Shown: positions 26,220 to 36,241, numbered from the stretch's first letter. The stretch: DNA of 64,000 bases from Planctomycetota bacterium (GCA_002746535.1 NVWA01000011.1:61814-125813); one strand, 5' to 3'. Notes: generated by a model from the sequence alone, not told the origin. Numbers and translations: made by a program.

Positions 26220-26870
26220 ATGAATAAATCGACAAAAATATTCTTTGAAGAGAAGTTTGAAAATGGTTTAGAAAACTGGGCTGTAGAAAAATGGGAAGAT
26301 GGTGATGCCGTTTTAGCTGAAGTTGTCGATAATTCTTTGCACGTTAAGACTGATAGTAAGCTTCATGGCACTATGATTTGGTGTAAACAGGAAATCCCTG
26401 AAAATTTTATATTTGAATTTGATTTTATACCAAATTCTGATGACGGTTTTTTTCTGATTCCATTTTGTTGCAAAGGTCAAGATGGGTCAGATATACTTGA
26501 CGAGCCACTCTGGAGTCGTCGTGAGGAAGAAACTTTATTTAAAAAATATGTCAAAGGTATTATAGACGGCTATCATATTTCATTTAGACGTGGTGATGCA
26601 GCCAACTGTAATTTTAGAAAAAACTCTGGCATGGCTCTACTTAAGCAAGAAGTCTTAAACGAAGTCTTGCCAATGAATCAAAATTACCATGTACAATTAA
26701 CCAAAGATGGCAACCATTTTATTTTAAAGGTGAATGACATGACCTTTATGGACGTCATTGACGATGAGTCAGAGTTAGGTGCAGTCAGAACTGGTGGAAA
26801 GCTGGGACTAAGACAAGTTTATAAATCTGAAGGTACTTATAGAAATATTTTGATTAAAGAGATCTTATAA
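26220..26870 (+). CDS. DUF1961 (YesU-like) concanavalin-A-fold protein
   Basis: 216 residues, no signal peptide, GAAAGAAG before the ATG. The sequence matches the DUF1961 / Bacillus YesU pattern: KFENGLENW near the start, GYHISFRRGDAANCNFRKNSGMALL in the middle (YesU has LSYFRR...CNLRKSRGF), then NYHVQLTKDGNHFILKVNDMTFMDV and GKLGLRQVYKSEGTYRN at the end. YesU has a jelly-roll fold and is encoded with rhamnogalacturonan genes, so a role in sugar binding or polysaccharide use is likely but unproven. It stands alone between a terminator and the kinase gene. Confidence 0.7.
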   Translation: MNKSTKIFFEEKFENGLENWAVEKWEDGDAVLAEVVDNSLHVKTDSKLHGTMIWCKQEIPENFIFEFDFIPNSDDGFFLIPFCCKGQDGSDILDEPLWSRREEETLFKKYVKGIIDGYHISFRRGDAANCNFRKNSGMALLKQEVLNEVLPMNQNYHVQLTKDGNHFILKVNDMTFMDVIDDESELGAVRTGGKLGLRQVYKSEGTYRNILIKEIL

Positions 26871-27040
26871 ATTATTAAAGAGTGTTTAAAGAGACAAAAC
26901 ATGAATTTGGGAGATTAAGTCGAATTTAATATTTTTTAATGATATGGGGCGTGTTTTACCTATACATTATGAAGTGATTTATGTGTTATTAATTTTGCAT
27001 AAAAAAGATTAATAATTAAACTTTCGATTTTTAGATTTTG

Positions 27041-27160
27041 ATGAGGATGACGCATTTGGTCATTGAAGAAGAAATTATTTTAGGTTCTACAGATCCATTA
27101 GTCATTAAATGCAATGATGAAAAATTAAAGTTTATTGACAATAATATTTGGAAAATATGA
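27041..27160 (+). CDS. Possible 39-residue ORF overlapping the kinase start
   Basis: A short frame, MRMTHLVIEEEIILGSTDPL.. to a TGA that overlaps the kinase ATG (27157) in an ATGA arrangement. Such an overlap usually means translational coupling. The ribosome site upstream of 27041 is weak, and no family is recognised, so it could be a leader peptide, a small sensor partner or chance. Confidence 0.3.
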   Translation: MRMTHLVIEEEIILGSTDPLVIKCNDEKLKFIDNNIWKI

Positions 27161-29844
27161 ACGAAATAAATTCAAGCATAAAAAATAATATCGATTCTCA
27201 TAAAAATTATTTTGACTTAAAATCTGTAGTAGGCCCAACTCTTATAATTATTTGTTTGATCATTATTCGATTGAAATATGGTGTATTGTTGTTTCATACA
27301 TTATCCGAATTATTTTCAGTAATGGTTGGTGTTCTGATGTTGGTTATTGTGTGGAATACTCGTCGCTTCACTGACAATAACTTTTTAGTTTATTTGGGAA
27401 TAGGATATTTCTGGGTTTCCATTTTAGATACTTGGCACACTTTTACCGTAAAGGGAATGCCATTTTTTAATATAAGCGATAACAATATAACTCTCCATTT
27501 TTGGATATATACGAGGTTTTTTGAAGCCTTGTTGCTGTTATCAGCCTCCTTATTTTTGAAAAGAAGTTTGAATGCTAAATTCGCCATGGCTTTAGGGGCT
27601 TCTTTAGTTCTTTTGATCTCATATGTTTCAATAAATCAAATAGGTCCAACCTTACTTACATCAGATGGTTTAACTTCATATAAAATATATTCAGAATATG
27701 CCATCATTTTTTTAATATGTTGTGCTATCTTAATTTATATTCGTCATAGAAAGTATTTAGCGACAAGCGTGTTTCATTATTTAATAGCCTCTTTAATAAT
27801 AACTGTTGGTGCTGAGCTTTGTTTTACCTTATACACTGATTTTTTAGGGCCATTTTTTGTTGTGGGTCATCTATTAAAATTTCTTTCCTTTTGGATGATA
27901 TATCAAGCAATAGTACAAACAACTTTAAAGGAACCTTTTACGGTTTTGGCTAAAACATCTAGTAGTTATGATGCTATACCGTATCCGGCTGTAGTCGTAG
28001 ACAATCATGCCGTGATTTCGCAAGTCAACAGTGCGGCTGAAAAAATAGTTGGTAAAACGTTTGAAGAGATGGCTCATAAGCCTATTCACCAGTTTTTTCA
28101 TTCAAGTGATGTTGCCGAAGAAGTTTGTATCTTTTGCAAAGCTATTCGAGAAGGTATAGCCATGGAAAATCAAATTGTATGGTTTCCTGAGAAAGACAAG
28201 TGGTTTCTAATTTCTCTTGCCCCTATCAAAGTTGGAGAAAAAATAAATGGTATGCTGCAGTCTCTAACAGATATAACGGATCAAATTAAAGGTAGTCAAG
28301 AATTAGAGCAGGAAATTTTTGAACGTAAAAAGATAGAATCAGAATTGCATTATTTGCAAAACTATCTTTCAAACATCATTGACTCAATGCCTTCTATTTT
28401 AATTGGAGTTGATGCGGAGGGTAAAGTTACTCAATGGAATCGAACGACTGAAATGGCGACGGGCATCAACACATCAAGTGCGATTGGAAGGGTTTTATCT
28501 GATGTCTTCCCTGTGATGGCACCAGAAATGGATAAGATTTTAAAAAGCATAAAAAATAGAGTAGTCAGTAATCAACAAAAAAAATTGCGCCTATCTGAAG
28601 ACGGTGCCTATTATGAAGATATTACAATTTACCCTCTTATTGCCGATGGTGTTGAAGGGGCGGTTATAAGAATAGATGATGTCACTAAAGAGCATGAGTT
28701 GGAAGAGCAGCTACATCAAAGTAGTAAGATGGATGCTATAGGCCAATTGGCTGGAGGTGTTGCCCATGACTTTAATAATATGCTAAGTGGCATTATGGGT
28801 GCAGCTGAAATTATTCAGTCTAAAGTTGATAGCGCAGATACAATGTCTAATAAATATATAGACATGATTATCCTCACGGTTAATCGAGCCGCTGACTTAA
28901 CGTCCAAGCTTTTGGCATTTAGTAGAATATCGGACATGACCTTTGAAAGGTTGAGTTTGCATAAAACTATTGATGATGCCGTAACAATTTTGCAAAGAAC
29001 ACTTGATAAAAAGATTCAAATCTCAATCAAGAAAGAAGCTAAAAACGATACTCTTTTAGGAGATCCTTCCGAACTTGAAAATGCCATCATTAATATTGTA
29101 ATTAATTCCAGCCAAGCCATGCCAAATGGTGGTGCTGTGTTTATTGAAACAAAAAATATAGTTCTCGATAAAAATGAATGCGAAATGAGTAGATTTGAAA
29201 TGGAAGCAGGTGAATTTATTGAAGTTGTTATAAGGGATGAGGGTTGTGGCATTTCTTTATTAAATCAACAAAAAATATTTGAACCATTTTTCAGCACTAA
29301 AGATTTGGAAAAAGGGACGGGACTTGGCTTGTCTGCTGTGTATGGTGCTGTTCAATCTCATCATGGTGCGATATATGTAGATAGTAAAGAAGGTGAGGGG
29401 GCTTCATTTCAAATATTACTACCCAGTACGGATGAAAGTCTTGATACTAAAAATGAAAAAAAAGTGTTGGTCCAGGGTACAGGGACTATTCTTCTCGTTG
29501 ATGATGATGAAATTATTCGATTGACTGGAGAATATCTATTGCAAGATATGGGATATAATTTGATCTTGGCGAAAAATGGTCAAGAGGCTATTGATATTTT
29601 TAAAGAAAAATATAGAGAAATAGATTTGGTACTCATGGATATGATTATGCCCATAATGAATGGGCGCGAAGCTTTTATTGAAATGAAAGAAATAGATTCC
29701 GAGTGTAAAGTTGTGATTTCATCGGGATTTACAAAAGATGAAAATATGTTTCAACTTGAGAAATTAGGACTGTCAGGTTATATTCATAAACCATTTAGTA
29801 GAGCTGAGTTAAGTCAGCTGCTGTCCGAAATAATGCAGCAATAA
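27157..29844 (+). CDS. Hybrid sensor histidine kinase, MASE3-PAS-PAS-HK-REC
   Basis: 895 residues from the ATG at 27157 (an upstream in-frame TTG at 27148 is less likely). Residues about 20-265 form a seven-helix membrane sensor like MASE3 (LFHTLSELFSVMVGVLMLVIVWNTRR..ILDTWHTFTVKGMPFF). Two PAS domains follow (about 275-380 and 395-520), then HisKA with phospho-acceptor His537 in GGVAHDFNNMLSG, an HATPase_c with NIVINSSQAM (N box), DEGCGIS and GTGLGLSAVYG, and a C-terminal receiver with phospho-acceptor Asp828 (LVLMDMIMPIMNG) and Lys in HKPFS. AHDFNN places it among HWE/NtrB-like hybrid kinases. No response regulator is next to it; it ends 2 bases from convergent lnt. Signal unknown. Confidence 0.9.
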   Translation: MNEINSSIKNNIDSHKNYFDLKSVVGPTLIIICLIIIRLKYGVLLFHTLSELFSVMVGVLMLVIVWNTRRFTDNNFLVYLGIGYFWVSILDTWHTFTVKGMPFFNISDNNITLHFWIYTRFFEALLLLSASLFLKRSLNAKFAMALGASLVLLISYVSINQIGPTLLTSDGLTSYKIYSEYAIIFLICCAILIYIRHRKYLATSVFHYLIASLIITVGAELCFTLYTDFLGPFFVVGHLLKFLSFWMIYQAIVQTTLKEPFTVLAKTSSSYDAIPYPAVVVDNHAVISQVNSAAEKIVGKTFEEMAHKPIHQFFHSSDVAEEVCIFCKAIREGIAMENQIVWFPEKDKWFLISLAPIKVGEKINGMLQSLTDITDQIKGSQELEQEIFERKKIESELHYLQNYLSNIIDSMPSILIGVDAEGKVTQWNRTTEMATGINTSSAIGRVLSDVFPVMAPEMDKILKSIKNRVVSNQQKKLRLSEDGAYYEDITIYPLIADGVEGAVIRIDDVTKEHELEEQLHQSSKMDAIGQLAGGVAHDFNNMLSGIMGAAEIIQSKVDSADTMSNKYIDMIILTVNRAADLTSKLLAFSRISDMTFERLSLHKTIDDAVTILQRTLDKKIQISIKKEAKNDTLLGDPSELENAIINIVINSSQAMPNGGAVFIETKNIVLDKNECEMSRFEMEAGEFIEVVIRDEGCGISLLNQQKIFEPFFSTKDLEKGTGLGLSAVYGAVQSHHGAIYVDSKEGEGASFQILLPSTDESLDTKNEKKVLVQGTGTILLVDDDEIIRLTGEYLLQDMGYNLILAKNGQEAIDIFKEKYREIDLVLMDMIMPIMNGREAFIEMKEIDSECKVVISSGFTKDENMFQLEKLGLSGYIHKPFSRAELSQLLSEIMQQ

Positions 29845-29846
29845 AA

Positions 29847-31427
29847 TCATTGATTATCTGTGTTAGTCGGAGATTTATTTCGACGGTTTTTGTTAAAACG
29901 GATTAGGCCTTGCCCCAATAAAAATAAAAGAATTACTGAGCATATGTATGGGAAAAAATAACCAATATACCCATAAAAGCTGAAGCTAGATTTTTTTTTA
30001 ATTTCACAAATCACGATACTTTTTTCAAATGAATTTGTTCTCGTTAAATCTGTGAGCTCTCCAGAATTATTTTTAATTTTAGAAATTTCAACTCCACGTT
30101 CATCAACAACCGCACTGATGCCGACATTTAGACTTCTCACTAATGGCCTCCGGAATTCAATTGCTCTTAGCTTAGTTACAAAATAATGAATAGGTTGTGC
30201 ATTAGTATCTCCGAACCAGCCATCTTCCGATATGTTCAATAAAATGTCAGCGCCTTTAATTTGATTTAATTTTTTTGCCATCTTGATGCTAAACATGTTT
30301 TCAAAACAGATAGAAGGCAGAATTGTAAAGGATTTTTTTTCAAAGCTAACCAGCTTTTCACCTGGGGAAAAATGATTTATCTGGGTTATTTTTTCAATAG
30401 ATTTTTTTAATGCGGGGAAGTTGTTTATGTAAGGTATGTATTCCCCTATTAATAAAAGGTTTTGCTTTTGATAATATTTCCACTTTGCTTTTGAAGAGTT
30501 GTCTATAAACCCTATTGAATTAAAATATTTTTCGTCTTGACGTGTATTGCATCCCCAACATATAGCTTGTTGGGATGTTAGTACCTTTTTAAAAGCATCT
30601 AACCTAACATCCTTATCAGCCATAGTTGGAACAAAGATTGACTCTGGTAAAATAATCAGGTCAATGTCTTTATTTTGTTCAATTGCCTTAATTAACTGGG
30701 TCATTACTTCGATGTAGGTTTTTTCGGTTTCATCTCTTTTTTGAATTGGTGAGATTGCAGGTTGAACAATCATAATCTTAATGGCGTCGGTCGAGTCCAT
30801 TTTGGTAATTGTTACATATCTTGTGTATCCATATCCAAAATGTATGAAAAGAAGCACCGCTAAACAAGATAATCCTTTTTTGGTTGAACTCTTTTTTGTA
30901 ATTATTAAGAGAACGATAAATCCATATAAGTTGGTAATGAAAGATAAAAAATAGATTCCTCCGATGTCCGCAGCTTGAGCTCCAAGAAGACTATCACCCC
31001 ATACATAACCGATACCAATAGGAAAAACCGGTAGAATTAAGAATTCAAATGCTGGAAACAAAAAAGGTGTCAGGTAGAGCGAGTTATGTAACGAGAACTT
31101 AATGAGTAGAAAAAGACCTCCGTATGCTATACCAATCAAGAAAAAAGCTGTCAAACATATTAAGCTACTGAAAATTATATGGATACCTGATACAGATGAA
31201 ACAGACGGAATTACCCAGTAAAAAATGCCCAAGTAAAACAAAAATCCAAATAATGTGCCGGTGAAAAAGACCTGTTTATAAGTTTGTTGATGGATGGTGA
31301 AAAAAACTGGAATTAATACTAAAAATGCTAAGAACCAAAAGTTAAAGGGGGGAATACAAAGAAGAATCAAAATGATTGAGATTAAAATAGAATAAAACCC
31401 ATTGGGTTTAAATGGAAGCTGAATCAT
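29847..31427 (-). CDS. lnt: Apolipoprotein N-acyltransferase
   Basis: 526 residues, the family's usual length. It adds the third acyl chain to lipoproteins in the inner membrane. About six N-terminal membrane helices include PFNFWFLAFLVLIPVFF and YVWGDSLLG. The periplasmic nitrilase-like domain has the catalytic triad: Glu in LIILPESIF, Lys in YYQKQNLLLIGEYIPY and Cys in LPSICFENMF, and NISEDGWFGDTNAQPIHY follows the usual pattern. A last membrane helix is at the C-terminus. The conserved WPE is changed to LPE. Its presence agrees with the many lipoproteins nearby. The ribosome site is weak. Confidence 0.93.
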   Translation of the reverse strand: MIQLPFKPNGFYSILISIILILLCIPPFNFWFLAFLVLIPVFFTIHQQTYKQVFFTGTLFGFLFYLGIFYWVIPSVSSVSGIHIIFSSLICLTAFFLIGIAYGGLFLLIKFSLHNSLYLTPFLFPAFEFLILPVFPIGIGYVWGDSLLGAQAADIGGIYFLSFITNLYGFIVLLIITKKSSTKKGLSCLAVLLFIHFGYGYTRYVTITKMDSTDAIKIMIVQPAISPIQKRDETEKTYIEVMTQLIKAIEQNKDIDLIILPESIFVPTMADKDVRLDAFKKVLTSQQAICWGCNTRQDEKYFNSIGFIDNSSKAKWKYYQKQNLLLIGEYIPYINNFPALKKSIEKITQINHFSPGEKLVSFEKKSFTILPSICFENMFSIKMAKKLNQIKGADILLNISEDGWFGDTNAQPIHYFVTKLRAIEFRRPLVRSLNVGISAVVDERGVEISKIKNNSGELTDLTRTNSFEKSIVICEIKKKSSFSFYGYIGYFFPYICSVILLFLLGQGLIRFNKNRRNKSPTNTDNQ

Positions 31428-31768
31428 TGTTAAATTAGCTAAGTCTTAAGCAACAAATATGATTAATTTTATTTTTTTTTGGAGAAAGAAAATAAAAAAC
31501 ATCTACTTGCCTTAATGGTTGGTTTCGGAATGAAAAATATGATAGCAAAAATCTGCCAAAGTTAATCGATAATTTGCTCCCCATTAAAGAATATCACTAA
31601 TTAATTGACATGCATACAATTTATTGATGGCCTAAAAAAAGGATGAATTCAAGTTAAATTTTAATTATTTGCACAAAATCTATCTTATCTTTTTATTCAT
31701 AATCGATGAATTATATTTTTGGTTATTGAATACTATTAGAGCTATACTCTTGATAGGTAATATTTTGG
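31428..31768. other. Divergent intergenic region, 341 bases
   Basis: Gap between lnt (leftward) and the zincin-like lipoprotein gene (rightward). A TTGACA at 31605-31610 and a TACAAT at 31615-31620 are good boxes singly but are too close to form one promoter. No RNA gene or coding sequence was found. Confidence 0.45.
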
Positions 31769-33772
31769 ATGTCTTTAATTGGAAAAAAGATGGTTCATTT
31801 TTATTATAAAAATGGCTCTAATTCGCAAAAAAATAAATTAAAAATTAATCCAATAAACCTTCTTTTCAAACTTACTCTTATGCTAGTTCTTGCCGGATGT
31901 GGTGGTGGGAGTTCTGAGGGTAGCTCAAAAGGTAGCATTACTGCTAGTGAGATCAATATCCTGCCCACTGCAAATGCTGGCAATCATCAAACTGTTTTGG
32001 CAAATCAAGAAGTGATATTAGTAGGAAACGGTGTTGATACAGATGGAGAAATCACATCTTTTAGATGGGAACAGATCTCTGGCGAAACCGTTAACCTAAA
32101 AAACTCAAATAGTGCAACGGCCTCTTTTGCAGCTCCAATAGTTAATGAGGCTACACCCTTATTATTCATGTTAACTGTGACTGATGATAGTGATGGCTCT
32201 AATACCGGCTTAGTTACGATAACTATTTTGGGAGGTGAATTAGATGGTGAAACCTCAACCATTAGTGGGCAAGTGACCTTTGATTCTATTAATCATAACC
32301 CAAATCAGCATGGTTTAGATTATGAAAATATTTCGATTAAACCAGTTAGAAATGTTGTTGTTCAAGTAGTTGATGCTAGTGATCGAAGTACTATTGTCGC
32401 TACGGCAAAGACAACTGCAACGGGATACTATTCTTTTGCACTTCAAGGGAGCAAAGAGATTTTTATTCGTGTTAGAGCGGAGTTAAGAAATTCGTCCGGT
32501 AGTAGGTATGACATTAGCGTCGTTAATAATTTTGAAAAATATGCCTTGTACGTATTAGATGCAGAAGATATTTTTATCTCACCTGAACGAGCCATTCAAT
32601 TAAACGTTCATGCTTCGTCAGGATGGTCTGGCACAAAATACAATGCCGAAAGAGCGGCAGCACCTTTTGCTATATTAGATGCTATTTATGATTGCGTAAA
32701 ATTATTAGAATCAGCAGATTCTAATGTGAAGTTACCAAAGTTAAAAGTTAATTGGTGCCCCGAAAACAAAGCTAGTGAGGAAATGAAAGCTGAAATAGGT
32801 GAAATAGTTACATCGCATTTTAGTAGTACTAACGATATATATTTACTGGGCAATGCTGATGTGGATACAGATGAGTTTGATAAAAGTATTATCATGCATG
32901 AATTTGCTCATTATGTTGAAGCCTCTATTTCTCGTTCAGACTCAATTGGAGGTATGCACTCCGTTACAGAAAAACTAGATATGAGAGTTGCCTTTGGGGA
33001 AGGGTTTGCAAATGCTTTTGCGTGTATAGCCTCGAATAATCCTGAGTATAGAGATTCTTTTGGTCTCGAACAAAGCACAGGTAGTTATAAAAATTTAGAT
33101 GATAATAATTTCTCTTCGACAGGTTGGTATAATGAAGGGTCCGTTGGTAGTATTCTTTATGATTTGTTTGATACAGAAAATGAAGACAATGATTCCATAT
33201 CATTGCCTTTTAAAAATATTTATGATGTCCTGTCAAAAGACCATGTACAGAATGATGGTGTAAATAGCATTTTTTCATTTCTCTTCTACTTAAAAATTAG
33301 AAACCCAGAAATTTCAGAAAGTATTTCTTTATTAGCATCAGCTCAGGATATCGAAGCCTCTAACTTAGATGAATTTGCTAGCTTTGAGACAAATGATGGC
33401 GGTGGCGCTCACGCGCTTCCTCTTTATACAGATTTGAAGATTGATGAAAGCCCCTTAATTATTGGAACTTCTGTTGAATTTGGATCAACTAACAAGCTTT
33501 CAAATTATCGTTATTTAATCTTGAATATTACAGAGTCAGGTGAATATAAAATAACAGCAAATGCAGAAAAGCCAGAGAATGACCCTGATTTTAAAATATT
33601 TTTAAAAGGAGAAGTGATTAAATCAGCGGCTAGACCAGGTTCCAAGGAAGAATTAAGCATTCAACTTAATGTCGGCGTTTATTGTTTGGTGTTGAGGAAT
33701 TACATTGATGTTGAAGATCCTGGTAGAGCAGGGGTGTCTTCCCTTTTTACGATAGGGGTTGAAAAATTATGA
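31769..33772 (+). CDS. Zincin-like lipoprotein with PKD-type domain
   Basis: Up to 667 residues. A lipoprotein signal ends in LTLMLVLAGC followed by GGGSSEGSS, indicating outer-membrane anchoring by a flexible linker. The n-region is long (about 30 residues); an ATG at 31790 with GGA upstream could be the true start. Residues 65-155 form a PKD/REJ-like beta domain (ANAGNHQTVLANQEVILVGNGVDTDGEITSFRWEQISGE). The centre holds a metallopeptidase motif HEFAHYVEAS (HExxH), followed by a third-ligand candidate in VAFGEGFANAFA, as in gluzincin-type enzymes. A C-terminal beta domain of about 100 residues resembles PPC. Function: probable extracellular or surface peptidase; substrate unknown. The next gene overlaps it by 4 bases. 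Confidence 0.75.
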   Translation: MSLIGKKMVHFYYKNGSNSQKNKLKINPINLLFKLTLMLVLAGCGGGSSEGSSKGSITASEINILPTANAGNHQTVLANQEVILVGNGVDTDGEITSFRWEQISGETVNLKNSNSATASFAAPIVNEATPLLFMLTVTDDSDGSNTGLVTITILGGELDGETSTISGQVTFDSINHNPNQHGLDYENISIKPVRNVVVQVVDASDRSTIVATAKTTATGYYSFALQGSKEIFIRVRAELRNSSGSRYDISVVNNFEKYALYVLDAEDIFISPERAIQLNVHASSGWSGTKYNAERAAAPFAILDAIYDCVKLLESADSNVKLPKLKVNWCPENKASEEMKAEIGEIVTSHFSSTNDIYLLGNADVDTDEFDKSIIMHEFAHYVEASISRSDSIGGMHSVTEKLDMRVAFGEGFANAFACIASNNPEYRDSFGLEQSTGSYKNLDDNNFSSTGWYNEGSVGSILYDLFDTENEDNDSISLPFKNIYDVLSKDHVQNDGVNSIFSFLFYLKIRNPEISESISLLASAQDIEASNLDEFASFETNDGGGAHALPLYTDLKIDESPLIIGTSVEFGSTNKLSNYRYLILNITESGEYKITANAEKPENDPDFKIFLKGEVIKSAARPGSKEELSIQLNVGVYCLVLRNYIDVEDPGRAGVSSLFTIGVEKL

Positions 33773-34296
33773 AGGTATTTCTAATTAGCTTGTTGATCGT
33801 CATGTCATGTCTCTTTGCCTATTTGATATTGCCTAATTCAGAATCGAAACTTGATGATAAAAATAATTTGAAAAGTAAACCCGTTTCACGATCTCAGTAT
33901 AAACAAAGTTTTGAATTAAAGATGGATTGGATAATTGAAAACGAAATAAGCTTGAATGAAGAAAATGTGATTGAGGTTCTTTTTGAAAGTTCTCTTGATC
34001 AAGGTATTATAAAAATTCAATATCAACCAACTCCAGGGATAGAAATATTAAATATACATAATCGAGTAATTCTTAATAATAGACAGTTTAAAGAAAAGAT
34101 AGATTTGAAAATTACGGCTAATGGCAGGCATTATTTGTCCATCATCGCAACATCTCTGAAAGATAATCAGCAGGTGTTCAAAACTTTTTCAATTCCAATT
34201 GTTTGTGGGAAGCTATCTAAAAAGAAAGACCGTTCTACCATTGATGCCAATGGCAAACGAATATTTTCTTTAAAAGCAAAATCCGATATTAAATAA
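33769..34296 (+). CDS. Small membrane-anchored protein coupled to the zincin lipoprotein
   Basis: 175 residues. It overlaps the upstream gene by ATGA, so translation is coupled and the two products likely work together. One N-terminal helix (VFLISLLIVMSCLFAYLIL) anchors a beta-rich domain (KMDWIIENEISLNEENVIEVLFESS..). MSC before LFAY is not a good lipobox. No family recognised. Stoichiometric partner or chaperone of the putative peptidase is a guess from position. Confidence 0.6.
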   Translation: MKVFLISLLIVMSCLFAYLILPNSESKLDDKNNLKSKPVSRSQYKQSFELKMDWIIENEISLNEENVIEVLFESSLDQGIIKIQYQPTPGIEILNIHNRVILNNRQFKEKIDLKITANGRHYLSIIATSLKDNQQVFKTFSIPIVCGKLSKKKDRSTIDANGKRIFSLKAKSDIK

Positions 34297-34424
34297 TTTA
34301 TCAGGCGAGTAAGAATCCTTAGTTTTCTGCATTTATTATATTCACCTTTCTGACAATTTAATTTGAGATGAACTTCTAGGTGATAATGGTACAATTCATG
34401 TATTTTTGAGTGAATTCTTCTTTA

Positions 34425-36020
34425 ATGTCCGAAAATTTTTTCAAGGATTCTAAACTTCTCGGTATTTGTACTAAATTTAGTCGAATATTAGGGTTGGTGC
34501 GCGACAATTTATGTGGTCGAATCTTTGGCACTTCTATGATCTTTGGTGCTTTTACTTTAGCATTTCGGATTCCAAATCTATTTAGGCGCCTTTTTGGTGA
34601 AGGGGCTTTGTCTGCGGCTTTTATTCCTCAATTAGTTAATTGCATTGAAAAAGAAGATGAAAAGGAAGCAAAAGAATTTGCTTCGACAATCATGTCCATC
34701 ACGTTGTTGGTGCTTTCGTTTATTTGCGTGATTGGTGTGGTTGGTTCTTTGTTTGCCCGCCAATTCGTTGAACCTAATTCAGAATGGATGTTCATTTTGA
34801 ATTTTACGATTGTCCTATTCCCCTATTTAATATTTATTTGCACCACAGCATTACTAGGTAGTGTCTTAAATGTTTTGAAGCATTTCCTTTCGCCAGCTTT
34901 AATGCCAATAATTTTTAATATTATCTGGATTACAGGTTTAGTAGTGGCATGGTATATTTACCCGTCAGCAAACAACACCTCCTTTGAAGAAAAACAATTA
35001 ATCGCCCATCAGCGTTTGATTTTTATTTGCGTTTGTATTACTTTTTCAGGTGTTCTGCAATTGTTATTTTTATATGTTGTGTTGATGAAAAAGGGCTGGA
35101 AGCTTTCATTATCTTTTAAAACAAAAACAGCATATTGTAAAAAAGTGTTGGTAGACTTTTTACCTGTAACTTTTAGTATGGCCATTTTTCAATTGAATGT
35201 TTTGATGGATTCTTTAATTGCTGTGACGATGGCCGAATCAAAGCACGCGTTAGCAGCCTTGTACTATAGTGATCGAATACAACAATTGCCACTGGGTGTA
35301 ATAAGTATTTCAATTGCAACGGCCATGTACCCATTATTGGCAAAGTTAAATGCTCAAGATAAACAAGAAGAATTTCGAGAGACACTGAATAAAGCAACTA
35401 GAGGTTTATGGTTTTTGATTATTCCAAGTTTTATTGGCATCATTGGATTAAAAACAGCTTTGGTCGAAGTCTTTTTTGCTTTTGAAGATCCAGCGTCAAC
35501 CATAGCAACTTCCAATGCTTTGATGTGTTATTCCGCAGGATTATTATTTACATGCACATTGCCTTTGCTCACTAGATCCTTTTATGCAAAAGGTGCCGTT
35601 CATATTCCAGTTAGAATTGGTCTAGTGATGGTTGTCATCAATATAGTTTTAAATATTATTTTGGTAAAAACGACAAATCTACAAGGGGCTGCCATTGCTT
35701 TAGGGACTAGTATTACCTCTGCTATTAATGTCATAGTAATGTTAATAATTGCTCAAAAGAAATTCCAAATCATTTCATTTCATAAAGTTATTTCAAGAGT
35801 TCCGGTGTTATTGATACCAAGTGCTCCTTTGATTGCCTGGCTGTTTTTTGTGAACTCAAGCATTTTTAATCAATGGGTCATTATTCCTAGCAACAATGCC
35901 TTAAACCTGTCTCCGTCATTAATAATTGTTTGTGTTGGTGCACCTGTTGGTGCTTTATTGTATTTAGGAATTTCCTACTTAATGAAGATGACTGAGCTCA
36001 AAGAAATAATGCAAAGATAA
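34425..36020 (+). CDS. murJ: Lipid II flippase MurJ
   Basis: 531 residues from the ATG at 34425; a GTG at 34410 is also possible, and neither has a good ribosome site. MurJ moves lipid II across the inner membrane for peptidoglycan synthesis. Family motifs: SRILGLVRDNLCGRIFGTS, AFRIPNLFRRLFGEGALSAAFIPQL (with Arg residues essential in MurJ), ALYYSDRIQQLPLGVISISIATAMYPLLAK, and RSFYAKG. Fourteen membrane helices are expected and the pattern fits. An invariant ring of MOP superfamily features supports the call. Confidence 0.95.
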   Translation: MSENFFKDSKLLGICTKFSRILGLVRDNLCGRIFGTSMIFGAFTLAFRIPNLFRRLFGEGALSAAFIPQLVNCIEKEDEKEAKEFASTIMSITLLVLSFICVIGVVGSLFARQFVEPNSEWMFILNFTIVLFPYLIFICTTALLGSVLNVLKHFLSPALMPIIFNIIWITGLVVAWYIYPSANNTSFEEKQLIAHQRLIFICVCITFSGVLQLLFLYVVLMKKGWKLSLSFKTKTAYCKKVLVDFLPVTFSMAIFQLNVLMDSLIAVTMAESKHALAALYYSDRIQQLPLGVISISIATAMYPLLAKLNAQDKQEEFRETLNKATRGLWFLIIPSFIGIIGLKTALVEVFFAFEDPASTIATSNALMCYSAGLLFTCTLPLLTRSFYAKGAVHIPVRIGLVMVVINIVLNIILVKTTNLQGAAIALGTSITSAINVIVMLIIAQKKFQIISFHKVISRVPVLLIPSAPLIAWLFFVNSSIFNQWVIIPSNNALNLSPSLIIVCVGAPVGALLYLGISYLMKMTELKEIMQR

Positions 36021-36176
36021 TAATTTTCACGTTTAAATTTGCATTCGCTCTTATTGAAACATTTTAGATAACTAGTCTCTTTTAATGTTATTTCTACTTG
36101 AAAATAGCCATACAGTAAAAAGGAAAGTTTAGGTTTAAAAATTAACGATTATTTTTATAATTCTGCTAATATTATT

Positions 36177-36241
36177 CGATCAATGATCGTTTATTCTGTT
36201 CGGTAAAGATACATGCATTTTGTTTTTACCGTTAACTTCCT
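36177..36241 (+). promoter_or_regulatory. Two inverted repeats upstream of the DUF1501 operon
   Basis: CGATCAATGATCG (36177-36189) is a perfect 6-1-6 palindrome, and CGGTAAA (36201-36207) pairs with TTTACCG (36235-36241) to make a 7-bp stem, both within 100 bases of the DUF1501 start. They may be an operator and a leader hairpin, or a weak terminator of murJ; neither reading can be decided here. Confidence 0.3.

Noticed and set aside
31605..31620. TTGACA and TACAAT as one promoter
   Set aside because: Only 4 bases separate the two boxes, far below the 16-18 needed.
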